A stretch of DNA of 64,000 bases. Source: Xylocopa sonorina (taxonomy: Eukaryota; Arthropoda; Insecta; Hymenoptera; Apidae). The position numbers were made by a program, and so were the translations under genes. The DNA lies in contig NC_135198.1 of the NCBI RefSeq assembly GCF_050948175.1, positions 3,237,001 to 3,301,000 of the forward strand, given 5' to 3'. Under the pieces are notes generated by a model that searched no databases, was not told the origin of the DNA, and saw only the letters and a program-made list of their open reading frames with translations. This document shows positions 51,901 through 62,700 of the stretch, in pieces (position 1 is the stretch's first letter; each line of letters begins with the position of its first letter).

Positions 51901-54461
51901 AACGCAGACCCTTTTTACAATGATTGCATCGCGTTATGTAATTCCTTTTATTAACAATGGAACATTCTCCGGACTTCGAGAACGTTCACGGTCTGTAAAT
52001 GCCATAAGTTGACACGGAGGTCAACGGAGGATATGTGTGTGTATGCAGTATCTATATTACGTGCTATAATGATAATAATAACAAATGTGAAGTTAATAAT
52101 ACACTTCGTGCGACGAAATCAAGATAATGGATTAATTTTATCCTACTTGGAAGTGCTAGAAAATATCGCGCACCCCGATACTTTTATTTTACTGAGATAA
52201 GACACACAATGGAAGCACAAACACGTGTGAACCACGCTTATGAAAACTTCATTTCATTTCATTTTTCGTGACTACTAAAACTTACAAATAGGTGCATATA
52301 TTCCACTTGAGTAATTACTCAAATTACGTGTGATACAAAAATTTTCGTGCAGGGCTACGTTTTTATTTTTCTGTCGTGAGACAAATAGCCATAAAACTTT
52401 CGTGTCATTTCACGTGAAGACACCCTTGCGTATATACCCTGATCCGAAGAAATTTCATAAAAATAAAAATTGTTTTCTATTTAATATGTATTGAAAAATT
52501 CGATAAATGGTGGGCTTAATGATTTGTTTCATTATTTGTTAATTTTTCTTGTATTTATTAGTGCAGAACTGAATAATTGTTTTTGCGGGGCGATAAATGT
52601 CCACGCTAAACGCACCTTGTTCCTCGGAAGTGTATCATGTAGCAAGTATTTTAGTTAGTGGGTAGCAGAACCAGAAATTAATGAAACCGGAACGTTATTG
52701 ATCTCGTTGCCAACGCGTACGTCCATTGTTAACGAATAAGTAGCCTACCCGCACCCCGACTTTTCACTGGTACACATGAAAATTCGCGAACTTAAAGGGG
52801 ATCGTGTAACCTTAACGCGCCCTTTCAACCGAGGAAATCCCGGGGATTAGTGGTGAAATGCTTGATCTACAGCCTTGCAGCTTTTCATTGAACACGTGAT
52901 AAACAGAATGAACGATCGTTCACGTACTGAATTAGTATTCCTAAAATTGAACAACAACGCTGCCACCTTTCGCTCTATAAAATGTCATATTCTACCAATT
53001 TTTCAGTTTCGAAAAATTCTTTGAAGCCTTATAGGTTTCTATCGATCAATTTTGAATTTTGAAGAATTGTGGTACATAATATGTGATAAAAGATAAGGAA
53101 TTACTATATATTCGAATTCCAAAAGAATCCAAACTATAAATTACAAAAGTGTTTAGGGGGTATAAAATGATCCATCTAATAAATATTTGTAATGGCTATT
53201 ACTACACACACCTATATGAAAGTAATCGCAATAATAATAACTTACCCTGTGGCGAGGTACGGCTGGCATGCTGCTGGTCCTCCCGCGATATTGCCTCGGC
53301 GCTGGTCCCCTGGATCCAGATGCTGAACCAGCTGGACCAGCAGGACTTGTCGGACTTGGACCGCCTGGACTAGCTCCTGGACTTAAATGAGACGTGCAGG
53401 AGACTGCCCCAGGACTTATCGCCGGCGTTCTGGTGGGACTCCTTGGCGACGGTGATAGATGACCCCAGGGGCCGGCTTCTGCTTGCAGAAACCTATTGTT
53501 CGATCGAAGGAAGTCTATCATGTGTCGTGTTATAGATTTTCTTCCAAGGTATACGTTGCATTATATTAATTGTAAAATTGGCGAGCAAAATTGTTGGCCA
53601 TCGATGAATACGTTTGTAGGATGGTGGTTTTTGGATCTAGAATTATTATTCGTTTTAAAGAAATAAATATTTGAAACGAACAAAGTTAGACAATAGAAAT
53701 TAAACGTTTCCCCAAAAGAGTTGTAATGTTTATTTACTTAAACAGCGTCTTGTTTAAAGTAGGTCAATACGTAACAATACAAAAAGGCACGGGTTATTTA
53801 AAAAGTTTCAGCATAATTTAGAACTTTTTCCAAGTTGAAAGTAATTAAGAAAGTAATTACGTGAACGATTGCAAAAGCACTGCCGTATGAAAGGTACAGA
53901 TTAAAAAAAGAACTGCGCGGCAGAATAATTGGATGCAGAAGCTTAACTGCATAATACTGTGCTGCAAAGAAGGCCCGACTATTTCCCTTCAAATAAGTAA
54001 AAAATATCTGAAACATTTTAACTTCAGAATTCAAACCATCGATATAGTGCTACACACCTACATATTGTATTATATAATGTATCCTCACAATATTAATTAG
54101 AACATTAATATTAATATTCTTCCTGCTATATTCTCAGCGCACGTGCACTGTATTAACTCTTAACAGGTTAATATTATGTATTATTAATAAGCTATTGTCA
54201 ATATGCGAGCACAGCATAAAATGTGTACACCTTATTTTAATGGGTTACCTGTGCAAATCTGGAGTCGGCCTGGCAACCGCTATGCTGGAGCTACGACGTC
54301 TGGATGGAGTCGGTGATTTTGGTCCGTCGACGCTTGAGTGCCCTTGGGATCCTGTCAAGGAGGTGCGGTGCATACGAACTTCGACCTCGCTGCTCCTTCT
54401 CTGGAAGGCCCTCTTGCTCCATCGTTTGCTCTTCGAGTCAGCGTTCGGGACCTCCTGCTTC
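25974..54461 (-). CDS. RGK-family small GTPase (Rad/Gem/Rem/Kir type)
   Basis: RGK proteins are Ras-like GTPases that bind calcium-channel beta subunits and damp voltage-gated calcium currents. Seven exons join with matching phases: 54461-54249, 53492-53246, 39836-39619, 34911-34748, 30193-30102, 29150-28958 and 26209-25974. The first listed exon begins at an acceptor, so the start lies further right. The N-terminal extension is Ser/Pro/Arg-rich, including SSMPAVPRHR and YYRLRSFS. G1 is GASGVGKTAL. G3 lacks the DxxG motif and instead reads IIDHPAAEMS, the RGK hallmark. G4 is VGNKVDLER and G5 is FIETSSG. The basic tail ends KSCEDLFVL, matching the RGK C-terminal signature, with no CAAX box. 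An in-frame ATG at 53521 just before exon 53492 could serve an alternative promoter. The 13.4-kb third intron contains a complete porin gene on the other strand. Confidence 0.92.
26540..26627. repeat. Inverted-repeat element of the gtaagtagattcag family, copy 1
   Basis: The outer arms ctgtaagtggattcaggtagct and the reverse complement of agctggatctacttacaac pair imperfectly. An inner gtaagtagattcaaccgg lies between. The same terminal motif bounds a larger copy at 33848-33951 and recurs at 62463-62477. It lies in DNA upstream of the last RGK exon on the minus strand, inside the RGK intron. Confidence 0.6.
27907..27948 (+). repeat. (GA)n microsatellite
   Basis: About 21 uninterrupted GA dinucleotides within an RGK intron. 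Confidence 0.95.
28572..28856 (+). repeat. Tandem duplication of a 142-bp intronic segment
   Basis: Units 28572-28713 and 28714-28856 match along their whole length. Shared blocks include tttgcaaagtaaatgctt, gtatattttaattctatatt and aggacggttttaacatcgcg. They carry scattered substitutions. The unit lies in an RGK intron, about 100 bp downstream of the exon ending at 28958. Confidence 0.85.
30194..34747. other. RGK intron
   Basis: This is non-coding sequence between RGK exons. It holds an (AT)n tract near 32317-32331 and an inverted-repeat element at 33848-33951. Short open stretches here show no splice-supported continuation. Confidence 0.6.
33848..33951. repeat. Inverted-repeat element of the gtaagtagattcag family, copy 2
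   Basis: The termini tgtaagtagattcag and ctgaatctacttaga are near-perfect reverse complements about 75 bp apart. The GC-rich interior also partly pairs (gcgcggtcgacc against ggtctgaccaggcggagc). It has no coding capacity. It is a MITE-like insertion in an RGK intron. Confidence 0.7.
34912..39618. other. RGK intron
   Basis: No exon, RNA gene or transposon body could be supported. GC content rises locally around 37.6-38.1 kb and 34.6-35.1 kb without a coding explanation. Confidence 0.5.
39837..44560. other. RGK intron, left of the nested porin gene
   Basis: No coding exon is supported. A relatively GC-rich stretch at about 43.3-44.05 kb lies just upstream of the porin gene and may include its promoter. 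The long open stretch there (43594-44052) lacks an ATG start and has no protein-like features I recognise. Confidence 0.45.
44561..44632 (+). other. Upstream open reading frame in the porin leader
   Basis: An ATG at 44561 opens 23 codons, stopping six bases before the porin ATG at 44639. The peptide is basic and alternates Ala with hydrophobic residues (starts MNARFAAKLIAVGAS). A ribosome would have to reinitiate or skip this frame to make porin. It is also possible that transcription starts inside it. Confidence 0.45.
44639..50665 (+). CDS. Divergent VDAC/porin paralogue nested in the RGK intron
   Basis: VDACs are 19-strand beta-barrels of the mitochondrial outer membrane that pass metabolites. 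Four exons, 44639-44797, 45324-45549, 47115-47324 and 50400-50665, join with phases 0, 1 and 1. They give 286 residues against about 282 in canonical porins. The N-terminal helix is recognisable (SFTDLGKSARDVFRTGYHYG; canonical form DLGKxAxDVFxKGY). Strand hallmarks are KWTLDGTVTLGYN, IKGLLIGYQGGYSSETNKM near residues 146-162, and the C-terminal GGHKVGLAIEIEP. Many otherwise conserved positions differ and Cys is more frequent than usual, so this is not the canonical insect porin but a diverged paralogue. Drosophila has such duplicates with testis-biased expression (family knowledge). Splice sites include AAG|GTAAGT and tttcaag. The gene lies wholly inside, and antisense to, one RGK intron. Confidence 0.9.
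50666..53245. other. RGK intron, right of the nested porin gene
   Basis: This carries the porin 3' UTR at the left. I see no further exon or repeat. Confidence 0.5.
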
Positions 54462-56600
54462 CTGAAAGGACCACGCCGAGTTAGCACAAAACCCTAATTG
54501 ATCCCTTATATTCGCCATGCAAATCAACCGTCTTTACTTGGGTTGAATCAAGTGATCGCCAGCGTCTCTTTCTCGTGATCATGAAACAGAATTGGCTTGT
54601 TAGCCAGAACTACTGCAATGAATTAAGATCCATATTATTGTAGTTATGGGTGTTTTGTGGAGGATGAAGTAAAATGTAGAAATGTGCCAGAATATGGATA
54701 TTGAATTTTTTCGACATCTTTAATATCCTACGTTTGAAATACCAAACATCTGTGGTTTTAGATATCGGTGGTTCACCATATGGTTCACCGAAAAAATGGA
54801 TACATACATCATGTATAATATATACACTGAAAATAATATTTACTGATATCGAAAGAATTTATTTAACTCGTTTCTCTTGCTGTGTGGTATAAATTTTGGG
54901 TTACCGTAAAATAATTGAGGAATTTGAACGGTAAATGATGTAAGCGCCAGAAGTGAACACTTTCGGAATAAACAAAAAACATGCGTTTTCTAATTTTGGC
55001 GGTTGCATCGTATACCATTTCGACTCCACAATTGTGAAATGGAAATAAAAATGTTGCACAACCTCGCCCAATAGAATTACACAAAAGAATTTTCTCTTTT
55101 CGCCACAAAAATGTAAGAGTGGTAATAAGTGAGACTGGAAAGTAAATACGTCAAAGTAAAAAGAAAAGTGAACTAAAGATATCTTTTATAATATTTGCAA
55201 AATATAATAAAATAAATTATTACATTATGTACAGATTTTTTCTCGTGAAAAAAGAACGAGATGAATACAATTAATTATTGAAGTACACGTTTCGAAGTTC
55301 GATCAGTCACGATCCTTGGCCGAGTTAGCCAATTAAATTAGCGGTTAGCGGTGTTACGCTCGATAACTTCATTCTGTTTCCCGTGGTGGGATCCTCGAGA
55401 TTTATCTGTCGTGCATATCGGCTCGTCATAAAATCGCTTTACAGTGAATCTGAGAGTCTTCTTCCGTTCGAGGTGGCTTCGTTTCGCATGAAAGGCCAGC
55501 TCGGTGTATGTATGTGTGTGTGTGTGTTGTCAGTGTATCGCTCATTTGTGCGAATTCAGAGATGGGAACGAGAACGAAAAACAGAGAGGGAAAAAGAGGA
55601 AGAGAGAGAGAGAGAGAAAATACGATTTCACGGTAAAATCCTAATGTTCACGGGCTTGGTCCATTTCTGAACCGTTGCAACCACTTCATTCGCCGTTCGC
55701 AATTCCGCATGGAACGACCGTGCAGACACAAAACGGTCGTAATAACGTGGGGGCTTATTGCTAGAAGAGAAGTTATTTTCAAGCCGATTCGCTGCATCTT
55801 ATGAATGTTTTATCTGGATCAGCCTTCATTTGTGTGGAAGAACTTAGCGAAGTATAATAATAATTAAGTTAAATAAAAAAAAATTACGTAGCTCTTAAGA
55901 AACATGATAAGCAGAATTTAATCACTAATCCTAATTTTTTAGGTTCGAACTAATTGCCTTGGGAAAAACATCCAATTTCATGAATAGATAACTGTGGAAC
56001 TCAGTAGCGGGAAAATAAATCCATTAAGGAACAATGCATTCAACTATTTTTAAAGATACTCAGTACCGAGTGTGCAAAGGTTCCTACTCTAATTAAATCA
56101 GCACTTCAAGCAAGCAAAATTTCCACGGGTAATGGAAAAGCTGATGAGTAATCAGTGTGATCTGAAAGTTCACGGTAGAATGAGTCAAAGTCTAACAGAA
56201 TGCTGTAGATCCGCGGAACCAGACCTTTGATTTTCGCTCTACTCTTCAGAGTAGGTCGAGCAGAAAAAAGAAAAGGAAATAATGGGCTATTTAAATTATT
56301 AATGGAAGACAATTTATTTAAAATGATATCAATTTTACGTTCTGTCTAGTAATTATTATAAAAAAAATTATAATATTTCAGATTTCCAACGCTTATTTTC
56401 CATGTATGAGCAAAGATCCCTTATAAATATTGCATTCTAAAAATGAATTCATGATAGGGGCCTTAAAATACTTTATCATTATGTAGTTTAAGTTATAAAC
56501 ATTTTGAAAACAGTTTCAGTCCGATATGGATAAAATGAGAGATTGTCATGCATCATGCCAATACATGAACATGTATTTCTTCTTTTGAATTTTTAAACAG
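54462..56600. other. Unassigned stretch right of the RGK exons
   Basis: The RGK first exon or promoter may lie here (minus strand), but I could not identify a phase-2 donor with a convincing start. Short (GT)n and (GA)n tracts occur at about 55510-55530 and 55600-55617. The region 55.3-55.8 kb is relatively CpG-rich. Confidence 0.35.
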
Positions 56601-56601
56601 T

Positions 56602-56650
56602 GGCGGGAGAAAAGAGCGGGTAAAAGACGCGGGAAAAAAGCGCGGGAAAC
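56602..56650 (+). promoter_or_regulatory. Cluster of E2F-type sites upstream of PRIM2
   Basis: Four spaced copies of a cgggaaa-like motif occur within 49 bp: ggcgggagaaa, agcgggtaaaa, cgcgggaaaa and gcgcgggaaac. The last two fit the E2F/DP consensus TTTSSCGC read on the other strand (tttcccgcgc). DNA primase genes are classical E2F targets in animals. The cluster lies about 230 bp before a likely 5' leader donor at 56881 and 370 bp before the PRIM2 ATG. Confidence 0.65.
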
Positions 56651-56809
56651 ACAGTAATATAATGGTTGCTTCGACACACTGTGGTGAATCAGAGTTCTGG
56701 AATCCAAGATATTGTAACTAAATGTATGCAGTAAACAGAATATTATCACGTACAGTTTGATCATATAATCACAGTTAATTTATAAGTCAATAAAAAAAAA
56801 AAAAAACAA

Positions 56810-56880
56810 AACAATAACACTATGTTAAACTTTGGAATGCAGTGAGGACTGTTAGTACCAGCTTTATTTTGTTATCAGTA
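56810..56880 (+). other. Probable PRIM2 non-coding leader exon
   Basis: A good donor, cagtag|GTATGT, at 56881 pairs with the acceptor tgttttcag at 57019, which lies two bases before the PRIM2 ATG. This implies a leader exon ending at 56880. Its left edge is a guess. Confidence 0.4.
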
Positions 56881-57021
56881 GGTATGTATTTCTCCGTTTT
56901 TTTATATTCAAGTGTACTTACGTTTTTATGTTATAATGAGTTTTACTAATTTTATAAAATACTTTTAAAGAATCTAATGTATGAAGCCTAACACTTTAAA
57001 TAAAATAGTTTGTTTTCAGAA

Positions 57022-59413
57022 ATGGAATATATTAAAAAACGGCGAGTTGAGGCTAATTTTGAGAGTAATCTCCATGATATTTATCCACATGATTTGCAAA
57101 TCTATGAGTTTCCTCCACGTGGGGAAATGACACTTGAGGAATTTAAACAATTGGGTATGGACAGATTAAAAAGTAAGCCTTATGATAAGTTATAGTGATG
57201 TTTATAGGAAATAAATCTGTAAGAGACTACTGACTATATTATACAATAATACATGTAATATATGATTTCTTATAGCATTGCAGCATGTCGAAAGCAGTGG
57301 TGTCAGAACAGATATTAAGACAGTAGAAGAGCGTAAGCAATATTTGAGCACAACTTTAGCGAAAGATGGGCTTAAATATTTTGCACATCTTTTATATGGA
57401 AAGGGATGTAAAACTACAGATACAGAACTGCAGTATAGAAGAAAAGATCATATATCACATTTTATACTGAGGCTATCGTACTGTCGTGATCCAGACCGTC
57501 AGGCATGGCTTATTCAACAAGAGACGGATTTATTTAGATTAAGGTTTAGTTCATTGGACAAAGAAGGAATAGAAAAGTTACTTACTATATGCAAGATTGA
57601 ATGTCAACAGGTAAGTAGTAATTAATCTACAAATATTTAAACTAAGAAGTACAAAGTGTGTATAATATGTATAGGCCAACATAAATCTCCACTTTTTTAA
57701 TTACTTTCTTTGCTATCATGGCTTTTTTTAAGATTACTCATGAAGAGAAAGAGCAGTTCAGGGAGGAGCTTCATATATCCACAGCAAGGATCACAAATAT
57801 TGATACAACTGATTTTTATAAAGTACCGTTCCAAAAAGTCACAGACTTAGTTAGATTGCGCAAGGTTTTTGTCTATCTAGGAATAGCATATGTACCACAA
57901 GCAGACCTGGTATCTTTGTTTGTTTCTTATTTTAGGAAACATTTAAATGATGCCATGCCAGTAAGTTTTCCTTTCTTATTATGTTAATTAACTCTAGAAA
58001 GGTTATAAAACAATAAGTTTTCTGATTCAATCAATTATAAAATATTAAAAATACGTTATTTTTCTGGTTCGCGATAAACTTAGATGATCTCCGCGAATTT
58101 CCATTGAATGGTATATGTAGTTAAGGATTCGCCAATTTAGGGTTAATGCTGTAACTGTAATCAATCGCTGAATTTTATTGTTAATTAATTTTATTGTGTT
58201 CTGTCTACACAGCAAGCACGATGGTGTCTTTCTAACATTTCCGAAGATGAAAGGTTAATATCTTATTTCAACTCTATACATCGAACTATTTCTGAAACGG
58301 CCCAAGTTATTTGGACCACCGAAACTACGCCTATAGACAAATTGGACGAGGTAATTAATATATTTTTTATAATCCTGCGTTCGCATAATATTACATATTT
58401 TTCAGTTGTCAAAAACATCGTATCCATTGTGTATGAGAACGTTGCACGAAGCACTTCGAACTCATCACCATCTTCGAAACAGCGGGCGTATTCAGTACGG
58501 CTTATTCATAAAAGGCATTGGGGTGACATTAGAAGATGCTTTGCAGTTTTGGAGATCAGAATTTGGAAAGAAATTAGATATGGACAAATTTGACAAACAA
58601 TATGCCTATGCTATACGGCACACTTATGGAAAAGAGGGCAAACAGACGAATTATACTCCTCTTGGATGTGTGAAGATCATCTCTTCCGCTGTTGGTCCTG
58701 GAGAGTACCACGGTTGTCCGTTTAAACATATGGATAATACAACATTGAAACAGAAGTTATTCGGTTATGGTATCCCCGCGACAGGTAAGGAAATTGTTTA
58801 ATTCCCTTAAATTGTACAGAATGATATTTACAACTTTGTACACTCCAGGTATCAACGATATAGCAGAACTAGCTAAAGAAGGAAATTATTTATTAGCTTG
58901 TACGAAATATTTCGAGATTTTGCATAATCGATTGCCCGAAAAAGCTATCATTCATCCGAATGGTTATTTCATTGAAAGTCGAGCAATATTGACTAAGGAC
59001 CATCCTACAGGTGCAATAATAACCTTTAATTTGATAAAGGGTTAACAAGAGATATACGAGTTGTTTTTACAGATAAACTAATTCTTCCTTCATTTTTTTT
59101 TTGCACAGAAACTGATGGCAAAGATAAGCTTTCACAAAGTGGGAGATTGGCTGATAGAGCGGGTACACCCAAAAGGATTGATAGGAATACGGGTACACCT
59201 ACAAGGAGTACTGCTACACCTTTAAGAAGTACTGCTACACCTCCGAAAAGTGTGGATACTATTAGTACACCATTGAGAAAAACTATACGCGAAACAGCCG
59301 GTATGACACCGGTTAGATCAGTTAAAGCAACACCGAAAAGGATAGATAGTGATTTAACTGCAAATGAAATCGTACAATTAGTTAATGATGAGGACACGTG
59401 GGAAGATATGTGA
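57022..59413 (+). CDS. PRIM2: DNA primase large subunit (PRIM2)
   Basis: This is the regulatory subunit of DNA primase in the polymerase alpha-primase complex and is needed for RNA primer synthesis. Seven exons, 57022-57172, 57276-57610, 57733-57960, 58213-58350, 58406-58784, 58849-59010 and 59109-59413, give 565 residues (509 in human). RRKDHISHFILRL and WLIQQETDLFRLRF mark the N-terminal domain. The four 4Fe-4S ligands are all present at C293, C372, C388 and C428 (contexts YPLCMR, PLGCVK, HGCPF, LACTKYF). RIQYGLFIKGIGVTLEDAL and RHTYGKEGK are classic motifs of the C-terminal domain. The last exon is unusual: about 100 residues with seven Thr-Pro sites in GTPxR/ATPxR-type near-repeats, ending in an acidic NDEDTWEDM. 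An AATAAA lies near 59482. Confidence 0.96.
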
Positions 59414-59652
59414 AAAAATTGTAATTGTTTTAGTGTGCTGTAAAGTTCTGTAATATTATATGTACTTTTCATAATTCGTTAAAATAAATGATATTTTTCT
59501 AACACGGATTGTTCATATCATCACCTTAATTCTCTATGTAGATATAAGAGATATATCGAGATATAAAATCAGATTTTATTTAATGATTTTTCCCTTGAAA
59601 AATTGTTCTCACACGTCACGTGCCATTGATTGTCCAACTTTCTGAAGTAAAC

Positions 59653-59754
59653 TTATATATCGTCATCCCCAATCTGAACGCGTTCTACCTTCATTAAAAG
59701 CTGAGGACGCCAAGTTTTAGACGGCAGTAATTGTTGCGGGGAAAAAGTTGGGTC
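59653..59754 (-). other. Candidate 3' exon of an unidentified minus-strand gene
   Basis: After a ctag acceptor-like site, 33 codons are open (PSKTWRPQLLMKVERVQ, then acidic IGDDDI and TAA). An AATAAA lies 73 bases past the stop (59575-59580 on the minus strand). The pyrimidine tract before the acceptor is poor. It could be a real terminal exon, convergent with PRIM2, or a chance frame. No upstream exon was found. Confidence 0.25.
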
Positions 59755-59792
59755 CTAGCGGCTTTTTAGCTTCGCATATGGTACGAAGCATT

Positions 59793-62700
59793 AATTTTGT
59801 TATTTAAAACCATGTAACGTAGCGTGTACTTTGATTTACCCACAGAGAACATTGTGACAACCACGGGTATTTCAAACGTGATTACGGTCAGTTTTGTAAA
59901 AAACTAACCCATGCTACAGTTTACGAATTAAGAGAAAAGAGGACATCTTTTTTGTCCTCTTATTATTTATAGTCACATGAATCGTTCATGTGGATTATTT
60001 AACGATGCAAAAAAAGGAAAAAGTTACAGGGGTCTTTTTCTAAAAAATATTGTTTGCAAAGCAACGTTATGTTAAAATCTATTATTACTATAATAATGTA
60101 CAGATCCCAATCTATACGAAAAAAAATATATTCATGATATAACTAAATTTTTACTTTGAATACCTCCTGGAAAAATCTCTCGTTTTTGCAATTTTATTTT
60201 ATGAGACTCTTTACTGCGTTCTATGAAGCTACCAGCAAACAGTTTGTTCGCAGCAGTTACTATCTTCAACTATTCAAATCAAAGTGGCAAGCTGCAGTTA
60301 ATTAAAAATTTATTCGTCGCAAAACGAGGAAAATTCCAACTACATACCCACACGAAAATTCAAACACGCTATAAAAGCTGAGAGTTTAATTTACCGCGGC
60401 ATTTGGAGTGTTCCCGTTGACTGATCCATTCCAGCTAATCAGAATAAAATCTGAGTAGTAAGTCAGACTAGATACTCGCTGCGTTTGAAGAGGATTTATT
60501 GAAATTTTCATGGGATTGGCTATTCCGAGAATCGAGGAGAGAAAGCAACCGATGCGTGAAACTCTTTCACAGAAAAAAATGAAACTTCTTCTGTTATATA
60601 GTCGCGATGCATTCACTGGTTTCCTCCCCCTACGAATTATTGATACTTTCTTCTTCTGAGACGATAACGAGCCAAGGAACTTATCGAAGTAGACAATAAC
60701 GTCAACGTTGATCGACTGATTAATCGAAATTAGTGAAACAAAAACACGTAGGTACTGTGCCCACAATGGAGGAGAAATTGTATTTTTGAAATTAGACGGA
60801 AGTATAAAACAGCTTTCGATCCTTATTTGCTAATTTATCACGAAATAATTGACTGTTTCAGATTTGAGAAAAGTATTGCTGCGCGTAGAAGAACTGAATA
60901 ATGCGAAATTTGATGCCCTTTAAAACCGCGATACGCTGTTCCCAGGTTCTTTTGCACGGTTTAATTTAAGTTCCGATCACGACTGACTTTCGTCAGAAAT
61001 TTTATTTCAAAGAACAACTAGTTAGCTCGAACAAAAGTTTAATTGTCGGAAACAACTCCCGCGACATTCATTTCTTCTTTTCGTTACAGTTTTGGAGTGT
61101 CTGTAACAATTATAAAAGTAAATGAAAGAAAGATATAATAAATATGCTCGAGCTGAAGTTGAATTACATTATATTTGATGAAGAAATCATTGAATTTGTT
61201 TTAAAGTTGTCTAATAATAGCTGAGAAAGGTACAATCCTAGCAATTAAGTACCAAGATTAAAAGTTATTTTTACCCGTTTTGTTCAATTCGTTAAATCTT
61301 CGTTCCATCTTCATTAACTGTATAACGACATTGGCATTTCGAAATGAAAGTCTAGAAAAATTTGATTAAACTAATAATGAAGATAGCATTATTTGATGTT
61401 TCCTTTTATATGAAGGAAATCTACTATAAAAGATTAATAGCGTCGTTCGCCACCGCATTAGACTCTCGCGCGTTCCTTTCCTTTTTATTATAACATAAAC
61501 AGGAAGTGCACGCGTTAAGAATGAAATAATTCACACGTGTTTATTTCCGGTCGCATATCTACTATTAGTATGCAACAAACACGTGCCAGAGGAATTATCA
61601 CTGACGTTTAAAGTTAAAAAGAATTGCATAACGTTGTGTGTTTCGCGAGTCAATGATGATGTATTATTGAAGGATAACAAATATATGGCACGAGAACAAA
61701 TCGTTGGTAACGTCTATAGATACAAACAATTGCACAACAATTTGTACGTGGAAAGACGAAAATAGTGGCTGAAGTGTGAGAATTAAAAAATGTTCACGAG
61801 TACATTAATTGTACCCTTGCGTTTATTTGAAACTACTGTTAACTAGGTAAAGTAGAAACATTTACGTCCGTTTTAACTATTATTTATACCCGCATCGGTA
61901 CATGGCTGTTCGTTAAAGAAAGATAAAGTATTGTTTTGAAACTGTGTTTGAAATGTTTCCAATAGTTGTCATAACGAAGTTTGATACGCAGCTTTATTTC
62001 AAATCTATCGTTCACTCGTAACGATTGCTTTTTGTAACGCATTGTATCTAAAAATATCTTGTTTAACAATACGAAAAATCGAATATCAGCTGATATTCTT
62101 TTGTTTTGCTCGCCTTTAATTTGCAATCATATTGAAAATTCTTTCATATCAACAATATTTTCAAAAAATTGTCTTTAATTGGAAGACTACATACATATAC
62201 CTTCATCTATGTTACTCATTTAATTAATACATCCTACCAATCATCATTTTCTTCTACGCACAAATAGCAGCTTAAAGGATCAAATATTTCCATATCAAAA
62301 TCGCAATAAACATGAATATGCACCGATTAAAATGGGACATATTTTAATTTATGAGAATATCAGAGTATATTTATCTGAATCATGATAAATAGAGATTTTA
62401 TATCCCGGACCTTGATATTATATTTTACCCGACAGTAATTTTTCCGAGTCAACCAGCCAGCCATCTGAATCTACTTACGAGCTGTGAAATTTAAAAAACC
62501 GAAAATCTCAGGAGGAAAGATTATATAATATAAAAACGTCTTTTCTAATTTATTCAGACTTTAAAGAAGAACATCAAAAGGTGTATATCGGAGAATTGTA
62601 AAAGATGGACTAAAAAAAATTCTCCACATCCACTTAATAACAGGTGATATATATAAAATTCGATTTTCCATGATAATTTCACCTGCACAAGGATCGATGT

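Noticed and set aside
59026..59472. 148-codon hydrophobic minus-strand frame
   Set aside because: Antisense shadow of the Thr-Pro tail exon of PRIM2.
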